A DNA stretch of 13,717 nucleotides from an uncultured Eubacterium sp. (GTDB taxonomy: Bacteria; Bacillota; Clostridia; Lachnospirales; Lachnospiraceae): NCBI GenBank assembly GCA_902475415.1, contig CABRZK010000033.1, positions 1 through 13,717 on the forward strand, given 5' to 3'. Below the pieces are notes generated by a model. That model saw nothing but the letters and a program-made list of their open reading frames with translations, made no database searches and was not told the DNA's origin. The position numbers were made by a program, and so were the translations under genes. Positions 1-7,799 of this stretch are shown piece by piece; positions within the stretch are counted from its first letter, which is position 1; each line of letters starts with the position of its first letter.

Positions 1-2964
1 ATCAAGAATCAGACCGTAGACAGCGTTCAGTTGAACGAGGCCTGTTCTTCCGGCTGTGGTTCTTTTATTGAGACCTTTGCAAAATCTTTAAATTTCAGTG
101 TCCGTGACTTTGCAAAGGAAGCTCTTTTTGCTAAAAATCCGATTGACCTTGGAACACGTTGTACGGTATTTATGAACTCCAAAGTAAAACAGGCTCAGAA
201 GGAAGGAGCTTCCGTAGCTGATATTTCTGCCGGTCTGGCTTACTCTGTTATCAAAAATGCATTATTTAAAGTAATCAAGCTTTCCGATCCGACAGAGCTT
301 GGTCAAAACATCGTTGTACAGGGTGGTACCTTCTATAATGATGCCGTACTGCGCAGTTTTGAGACAATCTCCGGCTGTAAAGCCATCCGTCCGGATATCG
401 CCGGTATTATGGGTGCTTTCGGTGCTGCACTGATCGCCCGTGACCGTTACGATGGAAAACAGACATCCATGCTGTCCATCGAACAGATTAATGATCTGAA
501 ATTTGAGACAAAACTGGCCCGCTGTGGCGGATGTACCAACAACTGTCTGCTGACCATCAACAAGTTCTCCGGAAACCGTCAGTACATTACCGGAAACCGG
601 TGTGAAAAAGGGATTGGAAAAGAGAAAAACAAAGAGCAGATTCCGAACCTTTTTGAATATAAACTGCACCGTGTCTTTGACTATGAGCCACTTGCAGAAT
701 CAGAGGCAACCCGTGGAATCATCGGAATGCCAAGAGTCCTGAACATTTACGAAAACTATCCGTTCTGGGCGACGTTCTTCAAAGCACTGAAGTTCCGCCT
801 CGTACTCTCTCCGGCTTCCACCAGAAAGATTTACGAGCTTGGTATCGAATCCATTCCGAGTGAGTCCGAATGTTATCCGGCCAAACTGGCACACGGACAC
901 ATTACATGGCTGATCAAAGAAGGAATCAATACCATCTTCTACCCATGTATTCCGTACGAGCGCAAAGAGTTCCCGGATGCAGGCAATAATTACAACTGCC
1001 CAATCGTTACTTCTTATGCGGAAAACATCAAAAATAATGTCGATGACATTACTTCCGGAAAAGTAAAATTCTACAATCCATTCATGTCCTTCGCAGATGA
1101 AGAGACTTTAACCAAACGTCTTGAAGAAGTCATGAAAGAAGATTTTGATATTCCGGCTTCTGAAGTAAAAGCTGCCGTACACGCTGCATGGCAGGAACTT
1201 GCAAATGCCCGCAATGACATGCGTAAAAAAGGGGAAGAGACCATTCAGTGGTTAAAAGATAACAACCGCCGTGGTATCGTCCTTGCCGGTCGTCCGTACC
1301 ACATCGATCCGGAGATCAACCATGGTATTCCGGAACTGATTACTTCCTATGGTTTTGCAGTTCTTACGGAAGATTCCATCTCCCACCTGCAGGAAGTAGA
1401 ACGCCCGCTGATCGTACTTGACCAGTGGATGTACCACTCCAGACTGTATGCGGCTGCAAACTATGTAAAAACAACCGATTTTCTGGATATGATCCAGTTA
1501 AACTCCTTCGGTTGCGGACTGGATGCCGTTACCACCGATCAGGTCAGTGATATTCTGACTCATTCCGGCAAGATTTATACCTGCCTGAAGATCGATGAGG
1601 TAAACAACCTCGGTGCTGCACGTATCCGTATCCGTTCTCTTATCGCTGCGATCCGCACCAGAGAGAAAAACCCGAAAGAGCGTAAGATTGTTCCGTCCAG
1701 CTACCATCGTACTGTCTTTACCGAAGAAATGAGAAAGACTTACACGATTCTGGCTCCACAGATGGCTCCAATCCATTTCGAACTGTTAGAGCCTGCATTT
1801 AAGGCTTCCGGATACAATCTAGTGGTTCTTGGCAACGACAACAAATCTGCTGTCGATGCCGGATTGAAATATGTAAACAACGATGCATGTTATCCATCCC
1901 TGATCACCGTTGGTATGTTCATGGATGCCGTTACTTCCGGCAAATACGATGTGGACCATCTGGCGATTATCATGTCCCAGACAGGTGGTGGCTGCCGCGC
2001 TTCCAACTATGTCGGATTTATCCGCCGTGCACTGGAAAAAGCAGGTTACCCACAGATTCCTGTTATCTCACTGAACCTAAGCAGTCTAGAATCCAACCCG
2101 GGATTCAAGCTCAATGCCTCTCTGATCCAGAAAGGTATGTACTGCCTGGTATTCGGTGATATCCTGATGCGTTGTATCTATGCAACCAGACCATACGAGG
2201 CAGTTCCGGGTTCCACCAATGAACTGCATAAAAAATGGGTACAGAAAATTACAGATTTCGTATCCACAAACAAACTGATCAGTCACAAAAAATACAAACA
2301 GTACTGCCGTGAAATGGTACACGATTTCGATGTTCTTCCAAGACTCGATATTCAGAAGCCAAAGGTTGGTATTGTAGGCGAGATTCTGGTAAAATTCATG
2401 CCGATGGCCAATAACTACCTGGCTGATCTGCTGGAATCCGAAGGTGCTGAGGCTGTAATCCCGGATTTACTGGATTTCTTCCTCTACTGCTTCTACAACA
2501 ACAACTTCAAATCCGATGTCCTTGGATTCAAGAAATCCACCAAGAGAAAATCAAATCTTGGTATCTGGGCGATCGAAAAATTACGTGGAGTTGCTCACAA
2601 AGCACTGGAAGAGAGTAAACACTTTACACCGCCGGCAAATATTTATGAGACAGCAAAAAATGCAGAATCCATCGTATCTCACGGTAACCAGACCGGTGAG
2701 GGATGGTTCTTAACCGGCGAGATGGTTGAGCTCATCAACTCCGGTGTCAACAACATCGTATGCTGCCAGCCGTTCGCCTGCCTGCCAAACCACATCGTAG
2801 GTAAAGGTGTTATCAAAGAGCTGCGTCATCAGTATCCGATGTCCAATATCGTAGCTATTGACTTTGATCCGGGTGCCAGCGAAGTAAACCAGTTAAACCG
2901 TATCAAACTGATGCTGTCAACTGCTCAGAAAAACCTGAAAAAGCAGCAGGAAAAAGAAGCTTAA
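1..2964 (+). CDS. Acyl-CoA dehydratase activase-like protein (2-hydroxyglutaryl-CoA dehydratase activator/DUF2229 family), 5'-truncated
   Basis: The frame is open from base 1, so the true start lies outside the window; the TTG at 31 is internal. 987 residues are visible of a family whose members are commonly about 1,400. Near the left edge is NEACSSGCGSF (window residues 12-22), the cysteine-bearing segment of the BcrAD/BadFG ATPase fold that in HgdC-type activators helps hold a [4Fe-4S] cluster. VQGGTFYND follows in the same ATPase domain. A cysteine group RCGGCTNNC plus GNRCEKG (Cys175, 178, 182, 201) suggests a second metal site. The rest matches the DUF2229/COG3580-COG3581 type region, with GMPRVLNIYENYPFW at about 242, AGRPYHIDPEINHG and QTGGGCRASNY. 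HgdC-type activators use ATP to inject an electron into 2-hydroxyacyl-CoA dehydratases. The role of these giant fusions is not established, and no dehydratase subunit is visible here. It ends at strong terminators and is convergent with the mva-like operon, so it is probably unrelated to it. Confidence 0.88.
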   Translation: MKNQTVDSVQLNEACSSGCGSFIETFAKSLNFSVRDFAKEALFAKNPIDLGTRCTVFMNSKVKQAQKEGASVADISAGLAYSVIKNALFKVIKLSDPTELGQNIVVQGGTFYNDAVLRSFETISGCKAIRPDIAGIMGAFGAALIARDRYDGKQTSMLSIEQINDLKFETKLARCGGCTNNCLLTINKFSGNRQYITGNRCEKGIGKEKNKEQIPNLFEYKLHRVFDYEPLAESEATRGIIGMPRVLNIYENYPFWATFFKALKFRLVLSPASTRKIYELGIESIPSESECYPAKLAHGHITWLIKEGINTIFYPCIPYERKEFPDAGNNYNCPIVTSYAENIKNNVDDITSGKVKFYNPFMSFADEETLTKRLEEVMKEDFDIPASEVKAAVHAAWQELANARNDMRKKGEETIQWLKDNNRRGIVLAGRPYHIDPEINHGIPELITSYGFAVLTEDSISHLQEVERPLIVLDQWMYHSRLYAAANYVKTTDFLDMIQLNSFGCGLDAVTTDQVSDILTHSGKIYTCLKIDEVNNLGAARIRIRSLIAAIRTREKNPKERKIVPSSYHRTVFTEEMRKTYTILAPQMAPIHFELLEPAFKASGYNLVVLGNDNKSAVDAGLKYVNNDACYPSLITVGMFMDAVTSGKYDVDHLAIIMSQTGGGCRASNYVGFIRRALEKAGYPQIPVISLNLSSLESNPGFKLNASLIQKGMYCLVFGDILMRCIYATRPYEAVPGSTNELHKKWVQKITDFVSTNKLISHKKYKQYCREMVHDFDVLPRLDIQKPKVGIVGEILVKFMPMANNYLADLLESEGAEAVIPDLLDFFLYCFYNNNFKSDVLGFKKSTKRKSNLGIWAIEKLRGVAHKALEESKHFTPPANIYETAKNAESIVSHGNQTGEGWFLTGEMVELINSGVNNIVCCQPFACLPNHIVGKGVIKELRHQYPMSNIVAIDFDPGASEVNQLNRIKLMLSTAQKNLKKQQEKEA

Positions 2965-3002
2965 CTAAAATATCTAAGTTCTTATGCTTATACGAACAGA
3001 TA

Positions 3003-3044
3003 AAAAGATTCCCGGAGAAATTTTCACATTCTCCGGGATTTTTT
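3003..3044 (+). terminator. Rho-independent terminator of the activase gene
   Basis: A perfect 10-bp stem, TCCCGGAGAA (3010-3019) with TTCTCCGGGA (3029-3038), has a 9-nt loop and is followed by six T. The A-run on the left side gives the opposite strand a T-tract as well, so it may work in both directions. It lies about 40 bases after the stop codon at 2964. Confidence 0.93.
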
Positions 3045-3058
3045 ACGGTAACACAGCG

Positions 3059-3095
3059 AAAAAACAGTCCACATCTCCTGGTGTGGACCATTTTT
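3059..3095 (-). terminator. Bidirectional terminator closing the minus-strand operon
   Basis: GTCCACA (3067-3073) pairs with TGTGGAC (3082-3088) across an 8-nt loop. Read on the minus strand it is followed by GTTTTTT; read on the plus strand by ATTTTT. It sits about 80 bases beyond the stop of the last minus-strand gene, so it probably ends that operon and backs up the plus-strand terminator at 3003-3044. Confidence 0.85.
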
Positions 3096-3172
3096 CTGTC
3101 ATAGCGTATATTCTTTTTTTATCATCCCCTCCTGTTCAAATTTCTTTTATTTTTATAAATTGGGTATGCTTA

Positions 3173-3604
3173 TTATTGTACAATTCCGCAATCCAGACAT
3201 TCTTTTCCAATGAGTTGCACTGCATAACGTTCCAGTTTGATACAGTCTGCTTTGGGGGCTTTTTTTCTTGTTTTTCCTAACATATAACACAGATATATTT
3301 TTCCGATTGTTATATTTTTATTTTGAAAGCGAAAACCATATCGTTCCGGATGTTCGATTGCATCACAAAATCGGGCATAACATTTTGCATCAGCACGTAA
3401 CGTTTCTCCTGCATGATCATAAATTTTTCCTACCATGCGATTCATACCATCCACGTAACATTCCACGAATTCATCATCCGTCAGCTTCTCATGCTCTGCT
3501 ATTTCCAGTTTTTCTCTGATTGCTTCGCCAAACAAATGAATATTCTCGTCAATCAGATTTACAAAATACTGATAGGTATTTTCTTTTTTCGATGCAAAAA
3601 TCAT
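3173..3604 (-). CDS. Hypothetical protein (143 aa), last gene of the mva-like operon
   Basis: I do not recognise this protein. The start is the ATG at 3604 (MIFASKKENTYQYF). An ATG 15 bases further upstream is in frame, but the ribosome site AGGAGG lies inside that extension, so it cannot be the real start. The protein is soluble-looking, about 143 residues, rich in Glu/Lys/Tyr, with no signal peptide or membrane segment. The C-terminal third is basic (GKTRKKAPKADCIKLERY) and it ends with a CLDCGIVQ tail holding two cysteines. It begins 35 bases after the permease stop on the same strand, with no terminator between, so it is probably cotranscribed with the permease. That position suggests an accessory role in uptake or catabolism, but nothing in its sequence shows a function. 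Confidence 0.75.
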   Translation of the reverse strand: MIFASKKENTYQYFVNLIDENIHLFGEAIREKLEIAEHEKLTDDEFVECYVDGMNRMVGKIYDHAGETLRADAKCYARFCDAIEHPERYGFRFQNKNITIGKIYLCYMLGKTRKKAPKADCIKLERYAVQLIGKECLDCGIVQ

Positions 3605-3639
3605 AGTGTGCCTCCTCATGCTTTTCTATACACCTGGCA

Positions 3640-4980
3640 TTAAATAGCCAGAGCGCAGACAGAAATCAAAGTCGTAACAATCCATCCGGATGCGTAATAT
3701 GCCATAAACTGTACACCTGTATGAATACCATAATGGTTATTTAAGAATCCGCCAAACACGCCGATTACCAGTGCGGTAATAATTCCAAATAAACCTGCTT
3801 CGTGGAAAGCCAGCATACAAACCAGTCCCATAAATGCACCAATCAGTGCCTCATGACTGATGGAACGGAACATCATTTCAGACCATTTACGAGCTTTTTT
3901 GATTGCCATCGGATATGCAAACAGACATCCGAAAATAATGCCGATAAATCCGTAAATAAAGTAATCTGACATAGACAGGTAATCATGCAGGTTGATCTGG
4001 TTGAATAACGGAGATGCCGGGCCTAATGCTACCGGGCTTAACGGCAGACCAAAGGCGATCATCGGGATTAAAAGTTCGCCCAGATATGTCGCGTTTGATA
4101 CCGCATCCTGTACACCAAGTGTCGTTGTAACACGGTCAAATAGTTCTTTCTTTCTGGAAGCTACCAACTCACCCAGCATAACCGTCATACCAACCGGGGA
4201 AAATGTAAATGTGCAGGCTGAAATCGCTGAGCAACCAGCAACATAGCCTATGGATGATTTACCAAAAAATTTGAATGGATTTGGGAAAAATGGCATTTTT
4301 TCCTTGGAATCCGGAGCCAGCCAGATTTCTGTCGGTTTTTCACGACGATTTTCTGCCCGTTTTGCCGGAATCATGATATTAAAGATTTCGGCAATCATCG
4401 GTCCAATAGTGATTCCCATAAAGATCGATGTAAATAATGTTTTTCCGACTGCTTCAGTGGAAATTCTCTGTAATCCCTGAATCAGAAATGCAAATGGAAC
4501 CAGTGCAACAACCGCACCAATTTTTGCCTGTGACATAAATGCGATCACGCAGGCCGCAATTGTAAAAATAAGTCCACTGTACTGTGTAATAATATCGCTT
4601 AACGGTGCAAGAATCTGTGCAAATAAAATTGCGAGTGGTAATCCGATCAGAGAACCAATGAGAGATCCTGCAGACATTTTTCTCATAGAAATATGTGGGA
4701 TACCGAGTTTTTTACCGATATTACTGTTTTCTACCATCGGCACTGCCATGGTAGAACCAGGTAATGCAGCCATCGCCGTCGGTATCGTATGTGTAATCTG
4801 CATGGCAACCAAAATTGCGATAAACCATGCAAAAATAACAACCGGTTCAAATCCCATCAATACAAGAATCAACGTAATCGGTGCCATTGTAGCAGTTTCA
4901 TCTGTTCCAGGAATGATTCCGATAATGGAGAAAATAATTCCTCCTATAATTGAAACAATAATTGCCTGTATTATCAGCAT
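3640..4980 (-). CDS. TctA-like tripartite tricarboxylate transporter family permease
   Basis: 446 residues, almost entirely hydrophobic, with roughly ten membrane segments. The N-terminal segment has the TctA-type layout: a helix ending in GIIPGTDETATMAP (residues 21-34), then IPTAMAALPGSTMAVPM (66-82), then NIGKKLGIPHISMRKMSAGS, where TctA proteins carry the plug/gate repeat. A second region, PIAL-like GLPLSPVALGPASPLF, may be the matching inverted half. It is somewhat shorter than typical TctA (about 500). TctA proteins import organic acids such as citrate using ion gradients with a periplasmic-type binding protein (TctC) and a small subunit (TctB). No TctC is present here. AGGAGG sits 8 bases before the ATG, and the gene starts 12 bases after the small membrane gene. 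Lying downstream of HMG-CoA reductase, it is a candidate mevalonate (or related acid) importer. The family is fairly sure; the substrate is inferred. Confidence 0.8.
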   Translation of the reverse strand: MLIIQAIIVSIIGGIIFSIIGIIPGTDETATMAPITLILVLMGFEPVVIFAWFIAILVAMQITHTIPTAMAALPGSTMAVPMVENSNIGKKLGIPHISMRKMSAGSLIGSLIGLPLAILFAQILAPLSDIITQYSGLIFTIAACVIAFMSQAKIGAVVALVPFAFLIQGLQRISTEAVGKTLFTSIFMGITIGPMIAEIFNIMIPAKRAENRREKPTEIWLAPDSKEKMPFFPNPFKFFGKSSIGYVAGCSAISACTFTFSPVGMTVMLGELVASRKKELFDRVTTTLGVQDAVSNATYLGELLIPMIAFGLPLSPVALGPASPLFNQINLHDYLSMSDYFIYGFIGIIFGCLFAYPMAIKKARKWSEMMFRSISHEALIGAFMGLVCMLAFHEAGLFGIITALVIGVFGGFLNNHYGIHTGVQFMAYYASGWIVTTLISVCALAI

Positions 4981-4992
4981 GTTTTCTACCTC

Positions 4993-5475
4993 CTATGCAT
5001 CTTTTTTGCTCTGACCATTCGCCAGTTGTTTGTATTCCGGCTTGTAATTATTCGCACCTTCCGGGATCAAAGCAAGTAATCCATATAATTCCAGATCCTC
5101 CATCTCTTTGATTACATCCGGTCCGACTTTAGTCAGCGCCTCGCCTTCTTCTTCCGGTGTCATATGAGCATATTCCAGTACTTCACTTACATCGGTTGTA
5201 CTGTCAAGTTCTCCGACAATTCGTTTCGGCCGAAATGCCTTTGCAGAGATAACAGCAGCAATAAAACAGCCTGCAATTCCTACAAATAATGCATAGCCTT
5301 TGGCAAGATTTTCCTCAATGGATCCCATACTGAGAAAAATTTTTCGCCCAATCAAGTAAAAACACATGGTAAATATAACCCCAAGAATAATCGATATCGC
5401 TAATTCCTTAATATTAACGGTATCTCCCCACACTTCTGTCAAAACTTTTTCTTTTTTTTCAGGCTCTGTATTCAT
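4993..5475 (-). CDS. Small membrane protein, probable partner subunit of the TctA-like permease
   Basis: The protein is 160 residues from the ATG at 5475. A GTG at 5481 is in frame, but it would leave only 3 bases to the AGGAGG at 5485-5490, while the ATG leaves 9. It has two predicted membrane helices (about residues 24-43 and 61-79), a charged 20-residue N-terminus, and an acidic cytoplasmic-looking tail (residues 85-160) containing MTPEEEGEALTKVGPDVIKE. TctB proteins usually have four helices, so this is not a clear TctB. Its size, place directly before the TctA-like gene (12-base gap) and shared operon suggest that it plays that role. The long soluble tail is unusual for a TctB and could contact a regulator or the permease. 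Assignment is by context; the sequence alone is not diagnostic. Confidence 0.72.
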   Translation of the reverse strand: MNTEPEKKEKVLTEVWGDTVNIKELAISIILGVIFTMCFYLIGRKIFLSMGSIEENLAKGYALFVGIAGCFIAAVISAKAFRPKRIVGELDSTTDVSEVLEYAHMTPEEEGEALTKVGPDVIKEMEDLELYGLLALIPEGANNYKPEYKQLANGQSKKDA

Positions 5476-5504
5476 AAACACGCTCCTCCTATGTTTTGTA
5501 CACC

Positions 5505-5552
5505 GGAGTATGTTGGAAAATTCTTATAAAAAGACTTTTTCAAACATACTCC
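5505..5552 (-). repeat. Long inverted repeat before the transporter genes
   Basis: Arms 5505-5520 (GGAGTATGTTGGAAAA) and 5537-5552 (TTTTCAAACATACTCC) pair at 15 of 16 positions around a 16-nt loop. It lies just upstream of the ribosome site (5485-5490) of the small membrane gene. No T-run follows on either strand, so it is a poor terminator. It may be an RNA processing or stabilising stem, or a protein-binding site. Confidence 0.75.
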
Positions 5553-5692
5553 CATACATCGATTTCAAGATAGTTTCCAAAATATTCGACAATCTGAAAC
5601 GATGTACCGGAAATCCTTTTGAATAAATGCATTCTTTCTGAACTCTCTTATCCAAAAGTTTCCAAGTGTACCTTATTTTTATCGGGAAACTA

Positions 5693-6958
5693 TTACTGTT
5701 TGCTGTATTTTTCAAATAATTCCTGTGCATATTCCAGACGAACTTTCTTCTCAGAAACCATCTGTTTTACAATTGCTTCCAGGACTTCTCCTTTTGCACC
5801 TACGGTAGATGCCAGATTTCTTGCGTGCAGTGACATATGACCTCTCTGAATTCCTTCGGTAGCCAGAGCTTTCATGGCTGCCATATTATTTGCAAGACCT
5901 ACTGCTGCAATAATCTGTCCTAATTCTGCTGCTGTCTTTACACCAAGCATTTTTACTGCAACCTGAGCAGTCGGATGAATCTTCGTTGCTCCGCCAACCA
6001 GACCTACTGCCATCGGCATCTCAATGGTTCCAACCAGATCGCCGTTTGCATCTTTTTCCCATGTTGTCAGAGATGTATATCTGCCGTTTCTGCTTGCATA
6101 AGAGTGTGCTCCTGATTCAATGGCTCTTGTATCATTTCCTGTTGCAATAACAACCGGAATAATTCCGTTCATGATACCTTTATTATGTGTTGCTGCACGA
6201 TACGGATCTGCTGCTGCAAATGCATAAGCACTTAACATTTTATCTACAACTTCTTCTCCACCGATTGCTTCCTTTTTGAATACCGCGCGTGCTGTCACCA
6301 GACGATGGTCTGCAAGGTTGGATAAAATACGAAGCTCTGCCGTTCCTCCGGTAAGTTCTTCCAGATAAGGTGCTACTGCTTCTGCCATGGTATTAACTGC
6401 GTTGGCTCCCATTGCATCCAGTGTATCAACCAGAAGATGTACGATCACCATCGGACCTACCATAGAATCAATGATGCGGACTTCCACATCTTTTGCTCCA
6501 CCACCAAATTTTACAAGCACCGGATCTTTCTCATTACATTTTTCAATAATCTCAGCTTTGTGCTCGAGAATTGCACTCTTTGCTGCAAATGGAGTCGGTA
6601 CATTAAGCAGCTGAATTTGTGAAATCATCACTGTTCCGGAAGAATGTGTCGTAAATCCACCACCGACACGTGCCATTTTTGCTGCGTTTGTGCAGGCTGC
6701 TACAACGGAAGGCTCTTCGGAAACCATTGGAATGACATAATCTTTGCCATTAATCTGGAAGTTAATGGCGACTCCAAGTGGCAGTGCAAAACGTCCGATT
6801 ACGTTTTCGATCATGTGATCCGCTTTATCCATATCCAGACTGTCCGCATCCTGCAGAATTTTCTGATCTTCCTCTGTCAGATTTGCAAACTCTGCAACCT
6901 CTTTCATTCTGTCTTCTACTGATAATTTAAAAAATCCTGAATATTTACTTGTTTTCAT
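5693..6958 (-). CDS. mvaA: Class II hydroxymethylglutaryl-CoA reductase (degradative type)
   Basis: 421 residues, the normal size of class II (P. mevalonii-type) HMG-CoA reductase, with no membrane anchor. Matches to the known active site are clear: Glu82 in EEPSVVAA, Lys260 in AATHNKGIMNG, Asp276 in GNDTRA and His378 in GHMSLHARN. The dinucleotide-fold segment DAMGANAVNTMAEAVAP (181-197) and the substrate segment ENVIGRFALPLGVA (51-64) are present. Asp145 (NEKD) aligns with the P. mevalonii aspartate linked to NAD(H) preference. The reaction is mevalonate + CoA + 2 NAD+ to HMG-CoA + 2 NADH when run in the catabolic direction. The lyase-like gene upstream, transporter genes downstream and sigma-54 control argue for catabolism over isoprenoid synthesis; no mevalonate kinase-type gene is nearby. 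The start ATG at 6958 is preceded by GAGGG at about 9 bases. The frame is intact. The family is certain; the direction in vivo is inferred. Confidence 0.95.
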   Translation of the reverse strand: MKTSKYSGFFKLSVEDRMKEVAEFANLTEEDQKILQDADSLDMDKADHMIENVIGRFALPLGVAINFQINGKDYVIPMVSEEPSVVAACTNAAKMARVGGGFTTHSSGTVMISQIQLLNVPTPFAAKSAILEHKAEIIEKCNEKDPVLVKFGGGAKDVEVRIIDSMVGPMVIVHLLVDTLDAMGANAVNTMAEAVAPYLEELTGGTAELRILSNLADHRLVTARAVFKKEAIGGEEVVDKMLSAYAFAAADPYRAATHNKGIMNGIIPVVIATGNDTRAIESGAHSYASRNGRYTSLTTWEKDANGDLVGTIEMPMAVGLVGGATKIHPTAQVAVKMLGVKTAAELGQIIAAVGLANNMAAMKALATEGIQRGHMSLHARNLASTVGAKGEVLEAIVKQMVSEKKVRLEYAQELFEKYSKQ

Positions 6959-7022
6959 TGTTCTGTTCCCTCTTCTTTCCTGTTAAATTCTGATAATTCT
7001 ACCTCTGTTTTTTCATAGGTTC

Positions 7023-7076
7023 ATACCATTAAGTTCCCACATCCTGAACTTTTATTTTCTAATCCGGTTATGGTAT
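7023..7076 (-). repeat. Nested inverted repeats between lyase and reductase genes
   Basis: The outer arms ATACCAT (7023-7029) and ATGGTAT (7070-7076) enclose inner arms AAGTTC (7031-7036) and GAACTT (7046-7051). They lie in the 203-base gap between the lyase stop and the mvaA start, where I see no convincing gene. No T-run follows on the minus strand, so it is more likely an intercistronic RNA fold than a terminator. Confidence 0.5.
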
Positions 7077-7161
7077 CTGATTTTTCTTTTTCGTATCTTC
7101 CAAACAGCTCTGATACTTTTTTATACAATTCACTGGATTTCTGTCATTATAAATACATGTT

Positions 7162-7770
7162 CTATCGAATCGAGCTTGTAAATGAACTCAATTCTCTTCC
7201 AAGAATCCGTTCTACCATAGTCGCTATCTTATAGCATTTCTTCTCGTCTATTCCGGTTTCGATTCCCATCTGATTCAGCATCGTCACAAAATCGCAGGTT
7301 TCCACCAGTCCGGTTCTGCGCGTATCAAAATAATAATCTCCAATTCCTTTTACCGGAACATTATCTACGATATTTGCAACCTGGCCGCCGATACCGCCCA
7401 TGGAACAGTCAAACATGGTAACGCCTGCTTCCATTGCTGCATAATAGGCAGTTAATCCCATACCACGAATATCATGTACATGGAAACTGTGTGCAGATGT
7501 ATCCGGATATTTCTCCAGAATGGTGGAAAAATATTCGAATACTTTTGCCGGATCTGCAATTCCATCCGGATCAGAATGCTCGATTTCATCAAATCCGATA
7601 TCAAAACATCTGTCTGCAAATTCATACGCTTTTTCCAGTGGAACTTCCCCCTGAATCGGGCAGCCAAAAATGGTACCAATATTTGCAAAAACTTTCTTTA
7701 CCCCATGGGAATGTAAAAATTTTACATTCTTTTCTGCTTCTGCAAATAATTCTTCGTGGGTACGATTCAT
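7162..7770 (-). CDS. HMG-CoA lyase-like protein, C-terminal fragment
   Basis: 202 residues from an internal ATG at 7770, but the lyase-like frame extends upstream to about 7812 (DRQLATSEAYARKN), and the ATG has no ribosome site, so it is not an independent start. It holds the metal-binding HVHD (His209 and His211 of the joined protein) and FGCPIQGEV. The loop GGIGGQVAN stands where human lyase has GLGGCPYA: the residue 33 after the first His, catalytic Cys266 in human, is Gln242 here. About 13 extra residues follow in the loop compared with the human enzyme. This suggests a divergent subfamily. Confidence 0.75.
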   Translation of the reverse strand: MNRTHEELFAEAEKNVKFLHSHGVKKVFANIGTIFGCPIQGEVPLEKAYEFADRCFDIGFDEIEHSDPDGIADPAKVFEYFSTILEKYPDTSAHSFHVHDIRGMGLTAYYAAMEAGVTMFDCSMGGIGGQVANIVDNVPVKGIGDYYFDTRRTGLVETCDFVTMLNQMGIETGIDEKKCYKIATMVERILGRELSSFTSSIR

Positions 7771-7799
7771 ATTTTTTCTGGCATAAGCTTCACTGGTTG

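Noticed and set aside
5524..5730. 68-residue minus-strand ORF in the mvaA-transporter gap
   Set aside because: It overlaps the mvaA end, lacks a ribosome site, has no recognisable protein features, and covers the inverted repeat.
5693..6958. HMG-CoA reductase as part of isoprenoid synthesis
   Set aside because: It is class II, neighbours a lyase-like gene and transporter under sigma-54 control, and has no synthase or kinase genes beside it. A biosynthetic role is not excluded but is less likely.
7021..7128. Short minus-strand frame reading KKVSELFGRYEKEKSDTI
   Set aside because: It has coding-like composition, but only a TTG start, no ribosome site, and 35 codons. It may be a relic; not enough to call.
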